A stretch of 64,000 nt of DNA from Actinomyces ruminicola (GCF_900103885.1 NZ_FNIM01000008.1:62001-126000); one strand, 5' to 3'. Numbered from the stretch's first letter, positions 52,434-62,107 are shown. Numbers and translations are program-made. Notes: generated from the letters alone by a model not told the origin.

Positions 52434-54043
52434 AGCGGGCCGTTGTCGTGCTTCTTGGCGGGGGCGCGGCGTCCGTCGCGCTTGTCCGCCAGGGCGGCCA
52501 GGGAGTCAACGATGACGGTGCGCGTGTCCTCGGGGGCGATGACGGCGTCGATCTCCCCGATGGCGACTGCCTTGTCGGGGTTGATGACGGTGTCGGTGTA
52601 CTCCTCGACCAGGCGCTGCTGCTCGGCCGCGGCGGCCTGCTCACCGGACTCCTCGCGCACCTTGCGCAGGTCGCGGCGGTGGATGATGCCCACCGCGCCC
52701 TGGGCTCCGAGGACGGCGATCTCGGCGCCGGGCCAGCAGAAGTTCAGGTCGGCGCCGATGGCCTTGGAGCCCATCACGATGTAGGCGCCGCCGTAGGCCT
52801 TGCGCAGCACCACGGTCACCAGCGGGACGGTGGCCGAGGCGTAGGCGTTGATGACCTTGGCGCCGCGGCGGATGATGCCGGCGTGCTCCTGCTCGGCGCC
52901 GGGCCGGTAGCCGGGCACATCCACGAAGGTGACCACGGGCAGGCCGAAGGCGTCGCAGAAGCGCACGAAGCGGGCCAGCTTCTCGGAGGCGTCCACGTCC
53001 AGGGTGCCGGCGTCGACCAGCGGCTGGTTGGCGACCACACCGACGGGGCGCCCCTCGAAGCAGGCGAAGCCGACCACGACGTTGGCGGCGAAGTCCTCCT
53101 GCACCTGCACCAGCTCCCCGTGGTCCACGAGCGCGGTGACCACGGCGGTCACGTCGTAGGGCTGGCGGGGCGAGGCGGGCACCAGGGTGCCGACCTCGGT
53201 TGCGGCGTCCCGGTCCGCGGCCCGGTCGGCATCCTCGTAGGCGTAGCGGGGGGCCTCCTGCTCGGAGGAGGACGGCAGGTAGGCCAGCAGCGTGCGCACC
53301 TGGTCCAGGGCGTCCTCCTCGTCCTCGGCCACGTAGTGGACCACTCCGCTGACCGAGCCGTGGATGTCGGCCCCGCCCAGCTCCTCGGCGCTGATGCGCT
53401 CACCGGTGACCGCGCGCACCACATCGGGGCCGGTCACGAACATGTGGGAGGCCTCGCGGGTGGCGATCACGAAGTCGGTCAGCGCGGGGCTGTAGACGGC
53501 ACCGCCGGCGCACGGGCCCATGATCACGCTGATCTGGGGCACCAGCCCGGAGGCGGCGCAGGTGCGGTTGAAGATGCGGCCGTACTGGCGCAGGGCGGCC
53601 ACGCCCTCCTGGATCTTGGCGCCGCCGGAGTCGATCAGTCCGATCACCGGGATGGACAGGCGCAGGGCATCGTCCAGCAGCCGGACGATCTTGTCGCCCT
53701 CCACCCTGCCCAGGGCGCCGCCGGACACGGAGAAGTCCTGGGAGTAGACGGCCACCTGGCGGCCGCCGATCTGGCCGAAGCCGGTGACCACGCCGGAGGG
53801 GCGGGCCCGCTCGCCGGCCCCGGAGCCCGAGTAGCGGCCGATCTCCAGGAAGCTGTCGGCGTCCAGCAGCATGTCGATGCGCTCGCGGGCGGTGTGCTTG
53901 CCCTTGGCGTGCTGGCGCGCGGCGGCCCGTTCCTCGGCCTCGGCGTCGACGCGGGCGATGCGCTCGCGGAAGGCGGTGGTCGCCGGCGAGGTGGCCATGG
54001 TGGCTGCGCTCGCGGCGGCGGAGGTCGCGGTGGCTTCGGTCAT
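52430..54043 (-). CDS. accD: acyl-CoA carboxylase beta subunit (carboxyltransferase)
   Basis: A 537-residue carboxyltransferase that moves CO2 from biotin to acetyl-CoA or propionyl-CoA. It has two crotonase-like halves. The oxyanion motifs GLIDSGGAKIQEGV and GPCAGGAVYSPA lie in the first, and VDVPGYRPGAEQEHAGIIRRG and KAYGGAYIVMGSKAIGAD in the second. The position between the alpha subunit and fas suggests malonyl-CoA supply (AccD6 role). ATG 54043 follows AGGAGG. Its stop overlaps the fas start by ATGA. Confidence 0.95.
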   Translation of the reverse strand: MTEATATSAAASAATMATSPATTAFRERIARVDAEAEERAAARQHAKGKHTARERIDMLLDADSFLEIGRYSGSGAGERARPSGVVTGFGQIGGRQVAVYSQDFSVSGGALGRVEGDKIVRLLDDALRLSIPVIGLIDSGGAKIQEGVAALRQYGRIFNRTCAASGLVPQISVIMGPCAGGAVYSPALTDFVIATREASHMFVTGPDVVRAVTGERISAEELGGADIHGSVSGVVHYVAEDEEDALDQVRTLLAYLPSSSEQEAPRYAYEDADRAADRDAATEVGTLVPASPRQPYDVTAVVTALVDHGELVQVQEDFAANVVVGFACFEGRPVGVVANQPLVDAGTLDVDASEKLARFVRFCDAFGLPVVTFVDVPGYRPGAEQEHAGIIRRGAKVINAYASATVPLVTVVLRKAYGGAYIVMGSKAIGADLNFCWPGAEIAVLGAQGAVGIIHRRDLRKVREESGEQAAAAEQQRLVEEYTDTVINPDKAVAIGEIDAVIAPEDTRTVIVDSLAALADKRDGRRAPAKKHDNGPL

Positions 54044-54045
54044 GG

Positions 54046-55908
54046 TCAGGCCTCCTGCTGGGGCTGGGAGTCGTCGCGGATGTCCCGCATGCGGACCAGA
54101 ATCTCGCCCGCGGAGACGGTGCGGCCGGCGCTGACGGGGATGTCGGCGACGGTGGCGTCCGCCGGGGCGTGCACGTAGTTCTCCATCTTCATGGACTCCA
54201 GCACCACCAGCAGGTCGCCGGCGCGCACACGCTGCCCCGGGGAGACGCAGATGCGGGTGACGATCGCCTGCATGGGGGCGGCGATGGCACCCGGGTCTCC
54301 GCCCTGGGCGCTGCCGCTGGCGGCGGAGCGGCCACGGCCCGAGCCCCGTCCGCGCAGCGGCTGCTGGGCCAGGTGGGAGCCGCCGGGGTAGCTCCCGCCC
54401 AGGCGCCGGCTGTGACCGCCGAGGATGCCGTCGGGCACGGTGACTTGCAGGCGATGGCCGTTGATCTCGACCACGTAGGTGGAGCGGGTGCGGTGGCTAT
54501 CCGGCAGGGGCTCGCCCGCGGCTGCCCCGGTGCCGACGGCGGGGGCGGCCAGGTCCGGCAGCACCGCGTCCTCAAGCCAACGGGTGGTCACGCTCAGCCG
54601 GGAGTCGGCGTCGGGCCGGGTGAACTCCTCCCGGCCCAGCACATGGGCGTGCAGGGAGGTGCACACGGTCACGCCCTCGACGACGGTCTCCCTCAAGGCG
54701 CGGCGCGCCCGGCGGATGGCCTGGTCGCGGTCGGCTCCGGTGACCACGATCTTGGCGAGCATGGGATCGAAGGCGGGGGTGACGGTGTCTCCCTCAACCA
54801 CGCCGGAGTCGATGCGGATGCCGGGGCCGGCGGGCCAGCGCAGCCTGGTGATGGTGCCGGTGGAGGGGGCGAGCCCCTGCGCGGGGTCCTCACAGGTGAT
54901 GCGCAGTTCCAGGGAGTGGCCGCGGGGGGCGGGGACGGGGCCGAGCCGCCCGCCGGCGGCGATGCGCAGCTGCGTCTCGACCAAGTCGACGCCGGTGACC
55001 TCCTCGGAGACGCAGTGCTCGACCTGCAGGCGCGGGTTGACCTCCAGGAACCACAGCTCACCGGCGGGCGTCAGCAGGAACTCGCAGGTGGCCACGCCTA
55101 CGTAGTCGACGGCCTCGAGCAGCCGCCGGGAGGCCTCGTGCAGCCGTTCCTGAACGGCGTCGGGCAGGTAGGGTGCGGGGGCCTCCTCCAGGAGCTTCTG
55201 GTTGCGGCGCTGCAGGGTGCAGTCGCGGGTCGAGACCACGGCGAAGGCGCCGTGGGCGTCGCGCGCGCACTGGGTCTCCACGTGGCGGGCGGCGGTTACG
55301 TACTTCTCCAGAATGAGCGTGCCGACGCCGGCCGCGGAGTCGAAGGCGGGGGTGGCGCGGACGGCGGCATCGTCCTCCAGCACGGTGATGCCCCGCCCGC
55401 CGCCGCCGTCGGTCCGCTTGAGGGCGACCGGGTAGCCGTGGACGGCCGCGAAGGCGACCACTGACTCCGGATCGGTGACCGAGTCGGTGATGCCGGGTAC
55501 GGGATCGACGCCGGCGGCCACCGCGGCGGCGCGGGCGCTGAGCTTGTCCCCCAGGGTGCGCATGGCCGACGGCGAGGGGCCCACCCAGGTGATGCCGGCG
55601 TCTCCGACCGCCTGGGCGAAGTCGGCGTCCTCGGCCAGGAAGCCGTAACCGGGGTGAATCGCCTCGGCGCCGGTGCGGTGGGCGAGGTCGAGGATGGCGG
55701 CGGCGTCGGTGTAGCCGGAGCCCTCGGGCAGGGCGTAGGCCTCATCGACGAACTCCGCCGCCGGGCTCATCAGATCCTCCGGCGTGTACGGCAGGATCGA
55801 CGTGCCGCCGAGATCTCTGACGGTGCGTGCCACGCGCAGGGCGATCTCACCGCGGTTGGCGATCAGGATGCGATTGGGAGGACAGTCGTGGCTCGCGTCA
55901 GCGCTCAC
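54046..55908 (-). CDS. accA: acyl-CoA carboxylase alpha subunit (biotin carboxylase plus carrier)
   Basis: A 620-residue subunit. The biotin carboxylase at about 10-455 has ILIANRGEIALRVART, HPGYGFLAE, the ATP-grasp loop KRTDGGGGRGI and FLEVNPRLQVEHCVSEEVTG. A Gly/Ser-rich linker leads to the biotin carrier domain at the C-terminus with LESMKMEN. GTG 55908 has AGGAG 7 bases upstream; the frame stays open upstream without family sequence. The gene ends 2 bases before accD, forming a tight accA-accD-fas operon. Confidence 0.95.
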   Translation of the reverse strand: MSADASHDCPPNRILIANRGEIALRVARTVRDLGGTSILPYTPEDLMSPAAEFVDEAYALPEGSGYTDAAAILDLAHRTGAEAIHPGYGFLAEDADFAQAVGDAGITWVGPSPSAMRTLGDKLSARAAAVAAGVDPVPGITDSVTDPESVVAFAAVHGYPVALKRTDGGGGRGITVLEDDAAVRATPAFDSAAGVGTLILEKYVTAARHVETQCARDAHGAFAVVSTRDCTLQRRNQKLLEEAPAPYLPDAVQERLHEASRRLLEAVDYVGVATCEFLLTPAGELWFLEVNPRLQVEHCVSEEVTGVDLVETQLRIAAGGRLGPVPAPRGHSLELRITCEDPAQGLAPSTGTITRLRWPAGPGIRIDSGVVEGDTVTPAFDPMLAKIVVTGADRDQAIRRARRALRETVVEGVTVCTSLHAHVLGREEFTRPDADSRLSVTTRWLEDAVLPDLAAPAVGTGAAAGEPLPDSHRTRSTYVVEINGHRLQVTVPDGILGGHSRRLGGSYPGGSHLAQQPLRGRGSGRGRSAASGSAQGGDPGAIAAPMQAIVTRICVSPGQRVRAGDLLVVLESMKMENYVHAPADATVADIPVSAGRTVSAGEILVRMRDIRDDSQPQQEA

Positions 55909-56069
55909 TGGGCGGCTCCTGGGGTGGATGGTCGGTGGAGGCGGACCCGTCCGGGAACTGGTCTCGAACAGGCATGACTCGCGTTTGCCTACAAGTCCTT
56001 TGGGGTACCCAATGGGATGAGACGCGCGATTCCCGCCGCACCGCAACGATACGGCCACCCTTCATCGCA

Positions 56070-56092
56070 AGCCTATTGTGGAAACACCACAA
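56070..56092 (-). promoter_or_regulatory. promoter/operator candidate of accA-accD-fas
   Basis: TTGTGG (56076-56081) and CCACAA (56087-56092) form an inverted repeat around AAACA. On the minus strand TAGGCT (56075-56070) directly follows it as a possible -10, so the repeat fills the place of a 17-base spacer. No good -35 is visible. The rest of the 278-base gap 55909-56186 shows no gene. Confidence 0.45.
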
Positions 56093-56186
56093 ATCGTGTC
56101 CGTTACCTTGAATATGCCTGCCGGAGTGTCGGCGGTATCACGGGGCCGGCTCGGCATGTCGTCGCGCGCCGCCCCCGGCCGCCGGC

Positions 56187-56852
56187 TCAGTGGCGGTGGA
56201 CGGCGGCGCGCTCCCGCAGCGTGGCGATCGCGGCGACGGCGTCGTCGGCCCGATAGACGGCGGAGCCGGCGACGAACACATCCGCCCCGGCCTCGGCGGC
56301 ACGCACGATGGTCTGCTCGGTGACCCCGCCATCGATCTGGATACGCAGCTCCTGGCCCCGCTCCCCCACCAGGCGGCGGGCAGCCGCGATCTTGTCCAGC
56401 ATCGGGTCCAGGAAGGACTGTCCTCCGAACCCGGGCTCGACGGTCATCAGCAGCAGCAGATCGATCTCCGTCAGCAGTGGCTCCACGGCGGTCAGTGGCG
56501 TGGCCGGTCGCAGTGCGAAACCAACGCCGGCGCCGAGGCGGCGCAGCTGCCTCGCCAGGCGGAACGGCGCGGCGGTGGCCTCCAGGTGACTGGTGACAAT
56601 GGCACAGCCGGCCTCCGCGTACGCGGGCGCCCAGCGGTCGGCGTCGGTGACCATCAGGTGGGCGTCGACCGGCAGCGAGGTGTGGGCGAGCACTGCCTGC
56701 ACCAGGCTGGGGCCGCCGAACTGGTTGGGGACGAAGTGGTTGTCCATGATGTCCACGTGCAGGCCATCCGCGGTGCGCACGCGCTCCAACTCGGCGGCGA
56801 GGTGGGCCTGATCGGCGTTGAGGATGGAGGGGTGGATGGCCGGCTGTGGCAC
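56187..56852 (-). CDS. rpe: ribulose-phosphate 3-epimerase
   Basis: A 221-residue TIM-barrel enzyme that interconverts ribulose-5-phosphate and xylulose-5-phosphate. It has PSILNADQ, the catalytic HVDIMDNHFVPN, DAHLMVTD, TVEPGFGGQSF and IQIDGGV. GTG 56852 has AAGGAG 7 bases upstream. It is the last gene of the metK-priA-HAD-fmt-rsmB-rpe series and works with zwf and gnd at the other end of the window. Confidence 0.95.
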   Translation of the reverse strand: MPQPAIHPSILNADQAHLAAELERVRTADGLHVDIMDNHFVPNQFGGPSLVQAVLAHTSLPVDAHLMVTDADRWAPAYAEAGCAIVTSHLEATAAPFRLARQLRRLGAGVGFALRPATPLTAVEPLLTEIDLLLLMTVEPGFGGQSFLDPMLDKIAAARRLVGERGQELRIQIDGGVTEQTIVRAAEAGADVFVAGSAVYRADDAVAAIATLRERAAVHRH

Positions 56853-56875
56853 GGAGGGCTCCTTCTCGAGGGTGG

Positions 56876-58372
56876 TTACACGGTACGCCGCAGCAGCGCA
56901 CAGAACATGGCGTCGGAGTCGTCCAGGTGCGGCCAGGTCTGCAGCATCTGCCGATCGGCGCCGGCCGGTGCCTGCGGGGCCAGGTCGGCGGCCAGGCGGC
57001 CGGCGTGCAGCGGCTCCAGCTCGATGCCTGCGCGGGCCAGCTGCCGGGTCACGTCGCGCACCACCAGGCTCGTCTCCAGTACATGGGGCGAGCAGGTGAC
57101 ATAGGCGATCAAGCCGCCGGGCCGCGCCGCTGCGGCCGCGCCGGCGAGCAGTTCCCGCTGCAGCTCGGCCAGCGCGGCCACGTCCTGGGGCGTGCGGCGC
57201 CAGCGGGCCTCGGGGCGTCGTCGCAAGGAGCCCAGGCCGGAGCAGGGGGCGTCCACCAGGATGCGGTCGTAGGCTCCGGGCTCCTGCGATCCGACCTTGC
57301 GGCCGTCCTCGGCGCGCACGGTGACGACGCCGTCGGGCAGGGCGCGCACGGCGGCCTCCACCAGCCGGGCGCGGTGGACGGCGACCTCGTTGGCCACCAG
57401 CGTGGCGCCGCGGTCGGCGGCCAGCGCCCCCAGCAGGGCCGCCTTGCCGCCGGGCCCGGCGCACAGATCGAGCCAGCGCTCGTCGTGGCCCTCCAGCGGC
57501 GCCTGGGCGAGCATGAGGGCCACGAGCTGGCTGGCCTCGTCCTCGACGCCGGCGCGGGAGTCGCGCACGGCCTCGATGCGTCCGGGGTCGCCGCCGGACA
57601 GGACCAGCGCATACGGGCTCAAGCGGCCGGGCCGGGGTTCCTCGCCGGTGGCCGCCCGGACCTGCGCGGACAGCTCGTCCACGGTGATCAGTCCGGGGCG
57701 GGCGCACAGGGTGACCTGCGGGTCGGTGTTGTCCGCCTCCAGCAGCGCCTCCAGCTCCCCGTCGGCGTCCCGCCCGTTGACCTTCAGCGCCTGGCGCAGG
57801 GCCTTGACCACCCAGGCGGGGTGCGACTGCGCGCGCGCCAGGGCGGCGGTGGTGTCGGAGGCGTCCGCGCGCAGCCGGGCGAGCCAGTCCTCCAGGTCGT
57901 GCTCGCTGATGCGGCGCATCACGGCGTTCACGAAGCCGGAGGCGCCGCGCCCGGCGCTGTAGGCGGCCAGGTCGACGGTGGTGGACACGGCGGCGTGCGT
58001 GGGCACGCGCATGGCCAGCAACTGGTGGGCGCCGAGCCGCAGCACGTCCAGGACGACGGCGTCGACCTGCGGCAGCGGCCGGTCGATGCACTCGGCGATG
58101 ATGGCGTCGTAGCGGCCTTGCAGACGCAGGGTGCCGTAGGTGAGCGCGGTGGCGAAGCCGGCGTCGCGCCGTCCCAGGCGCGCCTGGTCGAGGATGGTCG
58201 GCAGCACCAGGTTGGCGTAGGCGTCGTCCTCCCGCACCTTGGTCAGGGTGTGCAGACAGGCCAGGCGGGCGGGGTCGACGTCCGGAGCGGAGGCGCGGGC
58301 GGGGCGGCGGCGGTCCGGCCCGGTGTCCGGGGAGGGGGCGGGGTGGTCCGGGAGGGTCATCTCGTCTCTCAT
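56876..58372 (-). CDS. rsmB: 16S rRNA cytosine-C5 methyltransferase RsmB
   Basis: A 498-residue methyltransferase (m5C967 in E. coli numbering). A hydrophilic N-terminus is followed by a NusB-like RNA-binding domain at about 35-165 and a Rossmann SAM domain with LDLCAGPGGKAALLG, the release motif VDAPCSGLGSLRRRPEARW and the nucleophile VTCSPH. ATG 58372 overlaps the fmt stop by ATGA; ATG 58360 is possible. Confidence 0.93.
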   Translation of the reverse strand: MRDEMTLPDHPAPSPDTGPDRRRPARASAPDVDPARLACLHTLTKVREDDAYANLVLPTILDQARLGRRDAGFATALTYGTLRLQGRYDAIIAECIDRPLPQVDAVVLDVLRLGAHQLLAMRVPTHAAVSTTVDLAAYSAGRGASGFVNAVMRRISEHDLEDWLARLRADASDTTAALARAQSHPAWVVKALRQALKVNGRDADGELEALLEADNTDPQVTLCARPGLITVDELSAQVRAATGEEPRPGRLSPYALVLSGGDPGRIEAVRDSRAGVEDEASQLVALMLAQAPLEGHDERWLDLCAGPGGKAALLGALAADRGATLVANEVAVHRARLVEAAVRALPDGVVTVRAEDGRKVGSQEPGAYDRILVDAPCSGLGSLRRRPEARWRRTPQDVAALAELQRELLAGAAAAARPGGLIAYVTCSPHVLETSLVVRDVTRQLARAGIELEPLHAGRLAADLAPQAPAGADRQMLQTWPHLDDSDAMFCALLRRTV

Positions 58373-59322
58373 TCGTTGGTGTCCTCTGCTGCCTGTCCGA
58401 GCACCGTGCCTGCCGCCGGACGGGCACCGCGCGCCCAGGCGTCGGCGTCCATCCAGTGCTTGCCGGCGGGTGCCACTCGGCCCAGGCGGACCGCGCCCCG
58501 CCCGGTGCCGACGCGCACCTCGTGCTTGGTGGCATGCAGGGCGCCGGGCGCCAGGTCGGTGACCTCCGGGAGGGGCGTTACCGGACCCAGGCGCAGCCGG
58601 GTGCCCTGGTAGGTGGTGTGGGCGCCCGGGGCCGGGGTGACGCCGCGGATGCGGCGGTCGATGTCCACGGCGCTGTCGCGGAAGTCGATGCGCCCGTCGG
58701 CGGGCGTCAGCACCGGGGCGTGGGTGGCCCGTGCGGCGTCCTGCGCCTGCGGGACCACGGCTGCGGACTGCAGGCCGGACAGGACGTCCAGGAGCAGGGG
58801 GGCGCCGGCGTCGGCCAGGCGGGCGAGCAGCTCGCCGGCCGTGTCGTCGGGACGAATGGGCTCGGTGATGCGGGCGTAGACGGGTCCGGTGTCCAGCCCC
58901 TCCTCGAGGCGGAACACGCTGGCTCCGGTGACGGTGTCTCCGGCGATCAGGGCCCGCTGCACGGGGGCGGCGCCGCGCCAGGCCGGCAGCAGGGAGAAGT
59001 GCAGGTTGATCCAACCGTGCGCGGGCACGTCCAGCAGCTCGGTGGGCACGAGCCGACCGTAGGCGACGACGACGGCGACGTCGGCATGCAGACCACGCAC
59101 CCACGCCTGGGTGTCCTCGTCGCGGAGGGTGGCCGGGGTGTGCACCTCCAGCCCGGCTGCACGGGCGGCGGCGGCCACCGGCGAGGGGTGCAGGGTGCGG
59201 CCGCGGCCGCGGCGGGCGTCTGCCCGGGTCAGCACTCCGACCACCTCGTGCTCGGGCGCCGCGATCAGCGCCCGCAGCGCGGGCAGGGCCGTCTCGGGGG
59301 TTCCGGCGAAGAGAACACGCAT
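58369..59322 (-). CDS. fmt: methionyl-tRNA formyltransferase
   Basis: A 317-residue enzyme that formylates initiator Met-tRNA from 10-formyl-THF. FAGTPETALPAL at the N-terminus, the catalytic INLHFSLLPAWRGAAPVQ and the Asp loop RLEEGLDTGPVY are intact. The C-terminal OB-like domain is present. ATG 59322 lies 4 bases after the HAD gene stop. A TAGACT hexamer inside the end of the HAD gene gives it a probable leaderless transcript of its own. Confidence 0.95.
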   Translation of the reverse strand: MRVLFAGTPETALPALRALIAAPEHEVVGVLTRADARRGRGRTLHPSPVAAAARAAGLEVHTPATLRDEDTQAWVRGLHADVAVVVAYGRLVPTELLDVPAHGWINLHFSLLPAWRGAAPVQRALIAGDTVTGASVFRLEEGLDTGPVYARITEPIRPDDTAGELLARLADAGAPLLLDVLSGLQSAAVVPQAQDAARATHAPVLTPADGRIDFRDSAVDIDRRIRGVTPAPGAHTTYQGTRLRLGPVTPLPEVTDLAPGALHATKHEVRVGTGRGAVRLGRVAPAGKHWMDADAWARGARPAAGTVLGQAAEDTNE

Positions 59323-59326
59323 GGGG

Positions 59327-59992
59327 TCAGTCTAGGGGCGCGGGCAGCAGGCCCTGCTCAATCAGGACGGCGCGCAGCATCCCGGCACCGGTGAAGCGGT
59401 GGGCGCGCATGCCCACGGCCCGAGCGGCATCCACGTTCACCGGCGAGTCGTCAATGAACAGGGTGTGCTCGGCGCACAGGTGGTAGCGGTCCAGCAGCAG
59501 ACGGTAGATGGCGGGATCGGGCTTGACCAGGTGCTCCCGCCCGGAGACCACGATGCCGCCGAAGCGCTCCAGCAGGGGTGAGAGGTGGCGAGTGGCCGCG
59601 AACAGCACGTCGTTGAAGTTGGTCAAGGCGTACAGGGGCACGCCGGCGTCCGCCAGCGCCTCAATGATGGCGGCAGTGCCGGGTACGGGGCCGGTCTTGG
59701 TGTCGATGAAGTGGTCCCAGTAGGTGCGCAGGATGCGGGGCCAGTCGGGGCGGTCGGGGTGGGCGGCGGCCAGCGCGTCGAGGATCTGCTCCAGGGGCAC
59801 GCCGGCATCCAGCATGGCGTTCCAACGGGGGAAATCGCCCTGTTCCACGAACTCCTGCCAGGCCGCGAGCTTTACGCGGCCGGCGACCGCGCCGACCGCC
59901 TCCCAGGTGTAGATGACATTGCCGTAGTCGAATACGACGGCGTCGATGCCGTCGGCGACGGCACCGGTGCAGGGATGTGGGGCGGAACTCAT
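59327..59992 (-). CDS. HAD-superfamily hydrolase, subfamily IA
   Basis: A 221-residue haloacid-dehalogenase-fold protein. Motif I is VVFDYGNV, motif II ALTNFN, motif III Lys in HLVKPDPAIY and motif IV FIDDSPVNVDAA. The second Asp of DxD is Gly, as in YihX-like (alpha-glucose-1-phosphate phosphatase type) proteins. The substrate is unknown. It is inserted between priA and fmt in an otherwise standard series. Confidence 0.88.
   Translation of the reverse strand: MSSAPHPCTGAVADGIDAVVFDYGNVIYTWEAVGAVAGRVKLAAWQEFVEQGDFPRWNAMLDAGVPLEQILDALAAAHPDRPDWPRILRTYWDHFIDTKTGPVPGTAAIIEALADAGVPLYALTNFNDVLFAATRHLSPLLERFGGIVVSGREHLVKPDPAIYRLLLDRYHLCAEHTLFIDDSPVNVDAARAVGMRAHRFTGAGMLRAVLIEQGLLPAPLD
59329..59334 (-). 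promoter_or_regulatory. -10 TAGACT, probable leaderless start of fmt
   Basis: The minus strand reads TAGACT-GACCCC-ATG (59322). The hexamer overlaps the last codons of the HAD gene. Confidence 0.5.
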
Positions 59993-60025
59993 GACCTGAC
60001 CTCTACCACAGCGCGTCCCGGGTTT

Positions 60026-62107
60026 CTACCACAGAACGGTCGGATCGAGCTCGACGCGCACGGGTTCCTCCCGGCGCACGGAGCCGTCCCGCAGCTGTAG
60101 GCGCAGGAAGGCGGCCAGCTCGCGGCCCCTGCCCAGGGGCGCCCGGATGAGCCCGCGCATGGCCTTCGGCTCCGCGGGTGCTGCAGGAGCGCTGGGCGAA
60201 CCTGCGGCCTGTCGGGGGACGGCGACGGGACCGAGCACTTCGAAGTCGGCCGTCCGGGCTCGCTGGAACAGGTCCTCCAGGCGGGGGCGCGGCCCGTCGA
60301 CGCGGGCGGCCCGCCAGGCCGGCGGCAGGTGCAGTTCGGCCCGCTCGGTCAGCTCACGGCGGGCGAAGCCCGCGTGGTCCCAGCGCACCAGCGCCTGCGC
60401 CACCACCGGATTGGGGCCGCCCAGGAGGATCACCCGCGCGTCCGGGTGGGCGAGGACGGCGGCGTTGGTCCAGTGGCGCAGGGCCTCGCTGGCCGCGCCC
60501 AGTTCGGCGCGAGCGGACAGGGCGGCCCCGTCCAGCAGCAGCACCGCCCAGTAACCGCCGTCGGCCTCGGGCTCCGCCCCCGGCGTGGCGACCACCAGCC
60601 GGGGGCGGGCGTCGACGGTGGTGATGACGCCGTGGTCCTCCCGCGCCCCGGAGGCGACGACCGGAACGCCGGGGAAGGCCCGCCCGAGTTCCTCCGCCGT
60701 GCGGGTAGTACCCACCTGCACCATGCGCAGCCGCGGGCACCCGCACTCCGAGCAGATCCAGTTGGCGACCGTACGGGCGCACCAGCGGCAGGTGACGGCT
60801 CCCTCCCGCCCCATGGCGAGCGGACCGGAGCAGGCCGTGCAGCGGGCGACGGCGCGGCAGCGGGCGCAGGCCACCAGTGGTGCGTAACCGCCTCGCGGCA
60901 CCTGCACCAGCACGGGGCCGCGCTTCAGGGCCGCGCGCACGGCGCGGTGAGCCAGGGAGGGAATGCGGGCGCCGCCGGAGGGCCCCTCCGCCTCGAGCTC
61001 CGGGGCTCCGGGCACCTGCACTCGCGCGGTCGCGGCGCGCACGGTTTCACGGCGGGCGCTCAGCTCGGTGGCCCAGCCCTGCTCCACGTACGCCTGCGCC
61101 TCAACGGAACGGGTGTAGCCGGCGATCAGCAGGCCGGTCCCGGCCAGGCCGCTGCGCAGGGCCAGTACGGTGCGAGCGTGGATGTAGGGGGCGTGGGGCT
61201 CGTCGAGCCGGTCATCGCCGTCGTCCCAGATGACGGCCAGGCCCAGGTTGCGCACGGGGGCGAAGGCGGCGGCTCTGGTGCCCACCACGACCCGGGTGCG
61301 GCCGGTCAGCGCCCGCAGGAACGCCCGGTAACGGCGGGCGGGACCGTGCTCGGCGGAGAGAACCGCCACGCCCTCCCCGTCCAGGGCGGTGGTCAGCTCG
61401 GCGGCAACAGCCTCCGCACGCTCGGTGGTGGCAACGACGACGAGCACGCCGCGCCCACCGGCCAGGGCGGCCCGGGCGGCGTCGGCGACCAGACGGGTCC
61501 AGTGCGGCACCAGGCCGGGACGCCCCGGCAGAGCGGTCCAAACCGCGCGCGGCGCCTCGCCGGCGGCGAGCCGGTCCAAGAAGCCGGGACCGCCGTCGTA
61601 GGTCGCCCAGGCGTCCGCCGGCGGGGGCGACCAGCGCGGTACCGCCGAGGCGGGCCGGTCGCGCTCCTCGCGCTCGGTGGTGGCGTGGCGGGCGGGCACG
61701 GCCAGCCGGACGACGTCGGAGCGCACCCCGGCGGTGCGGGCGGCTACCGCCTCGACCAGACGCATGGTCTGCGGGGTGAGCACCGGCAGGTCTGAGACGA
61801 CCCGGCGAATGGAGGCCAGCCGACCGGGGTGGGTGGTGGTGTCCGCGCGTTCCCAGATCCATCCGTGCAGATCCTGGCCGCCGAAGCGGACGACCACACG
61901 GGTGCCTACGGCCGCGGCGACATCGAGCTCGGGCGGCACCAGGTAGTCGAAGAGCCGGTCCAGGTGCGGTACCGCGGTCTCCAGCAGGATCCGCGCAACG
62001 GGCTGCGCCACGCCCGGGCCGTCGACCCGGCGCGCGGAGGTCGTGGGGGCGTCAAGCAGTACACCCTGTTCGGGAGCTGCCCCCGGGGCGGCGGCCGCCG
62101 ACACCAT
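60026..62107 (-). CDS. priA: PriA-like primosomal protein without helicase motifs
   Basis: A 693-residue PriA relative. The N-terminal DNA-binding domain (ILLETAVPHLDRLFDYLVPP) is followed by helicase lobes, and a zinc-binding region with CARCRAVARCTAC and CRWC...CSECGC. Walker A has no GKT (GRGVLVVVATTERA stands in its place), and the DEAH box reads WDDGDD, so ATP-driven unwinding is unlikely. This loss is a known trait of actinobacterial PriA. ATG 62107 has GGAGGAGG very close upstream; GTG 62104 has better spacing. Confidence 0.9.
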   Translation of the reverse strand: MVSAAAAPGAAPEQGVLLDAPTTSARRVDGPGVAQPVARILLETAVPHLDRLFDYLVPPELDVAAAVGTRVVVRFGGQDLHGWIWERADTTTHPGRLASIRRVVSDLPVLTPQTMRLVEAVAARTAGVRSDVVRLAVPARHATTEREERDRPASAVPRWSPPPADAWATYDGGPGFLDRLAAGEAPRAVWTALPGRPGLVPHWTRLVADAARAALAGGRGVLVVVATTERAEAVAAELTTALDGEGVAVLSAEHGPARRYRAFLRALTGRTRVVVGTRAAAFAPVRNLGLAVIWDDGDDRLDEPHAPYIHARTVLALRSGLAGTGLLIAGYTRSVEAQAYVEQGWATELSARRETVRAATARVQVPGAPELEAEGPSGGARIPSLAHRAVRAALKRGPVLVQVPRGGYAPLVACARCRAVARCTACSGPLAMGREGAVTCRWCARTVANWICSECGCPRLRMVQVGTTRTAEELGRAFPGVPVVASGAREDHGVITTVDARPRLVVATPGAEPEADGGYWAVLLLDGAALSARAELGAASEALRHWTNAAVLAHPDARVILLGGPNPVVAQALVRWDHAGFARRELTERAELHLPPAWRAARVDGPRPRLEDLFQRARTADFEVLGPVAVPRQAAGSPSAPAAPAEPKAMRGLIRAPLGRGRELAAFLRLQLRDGSVRREEPVRVELDPTVLW

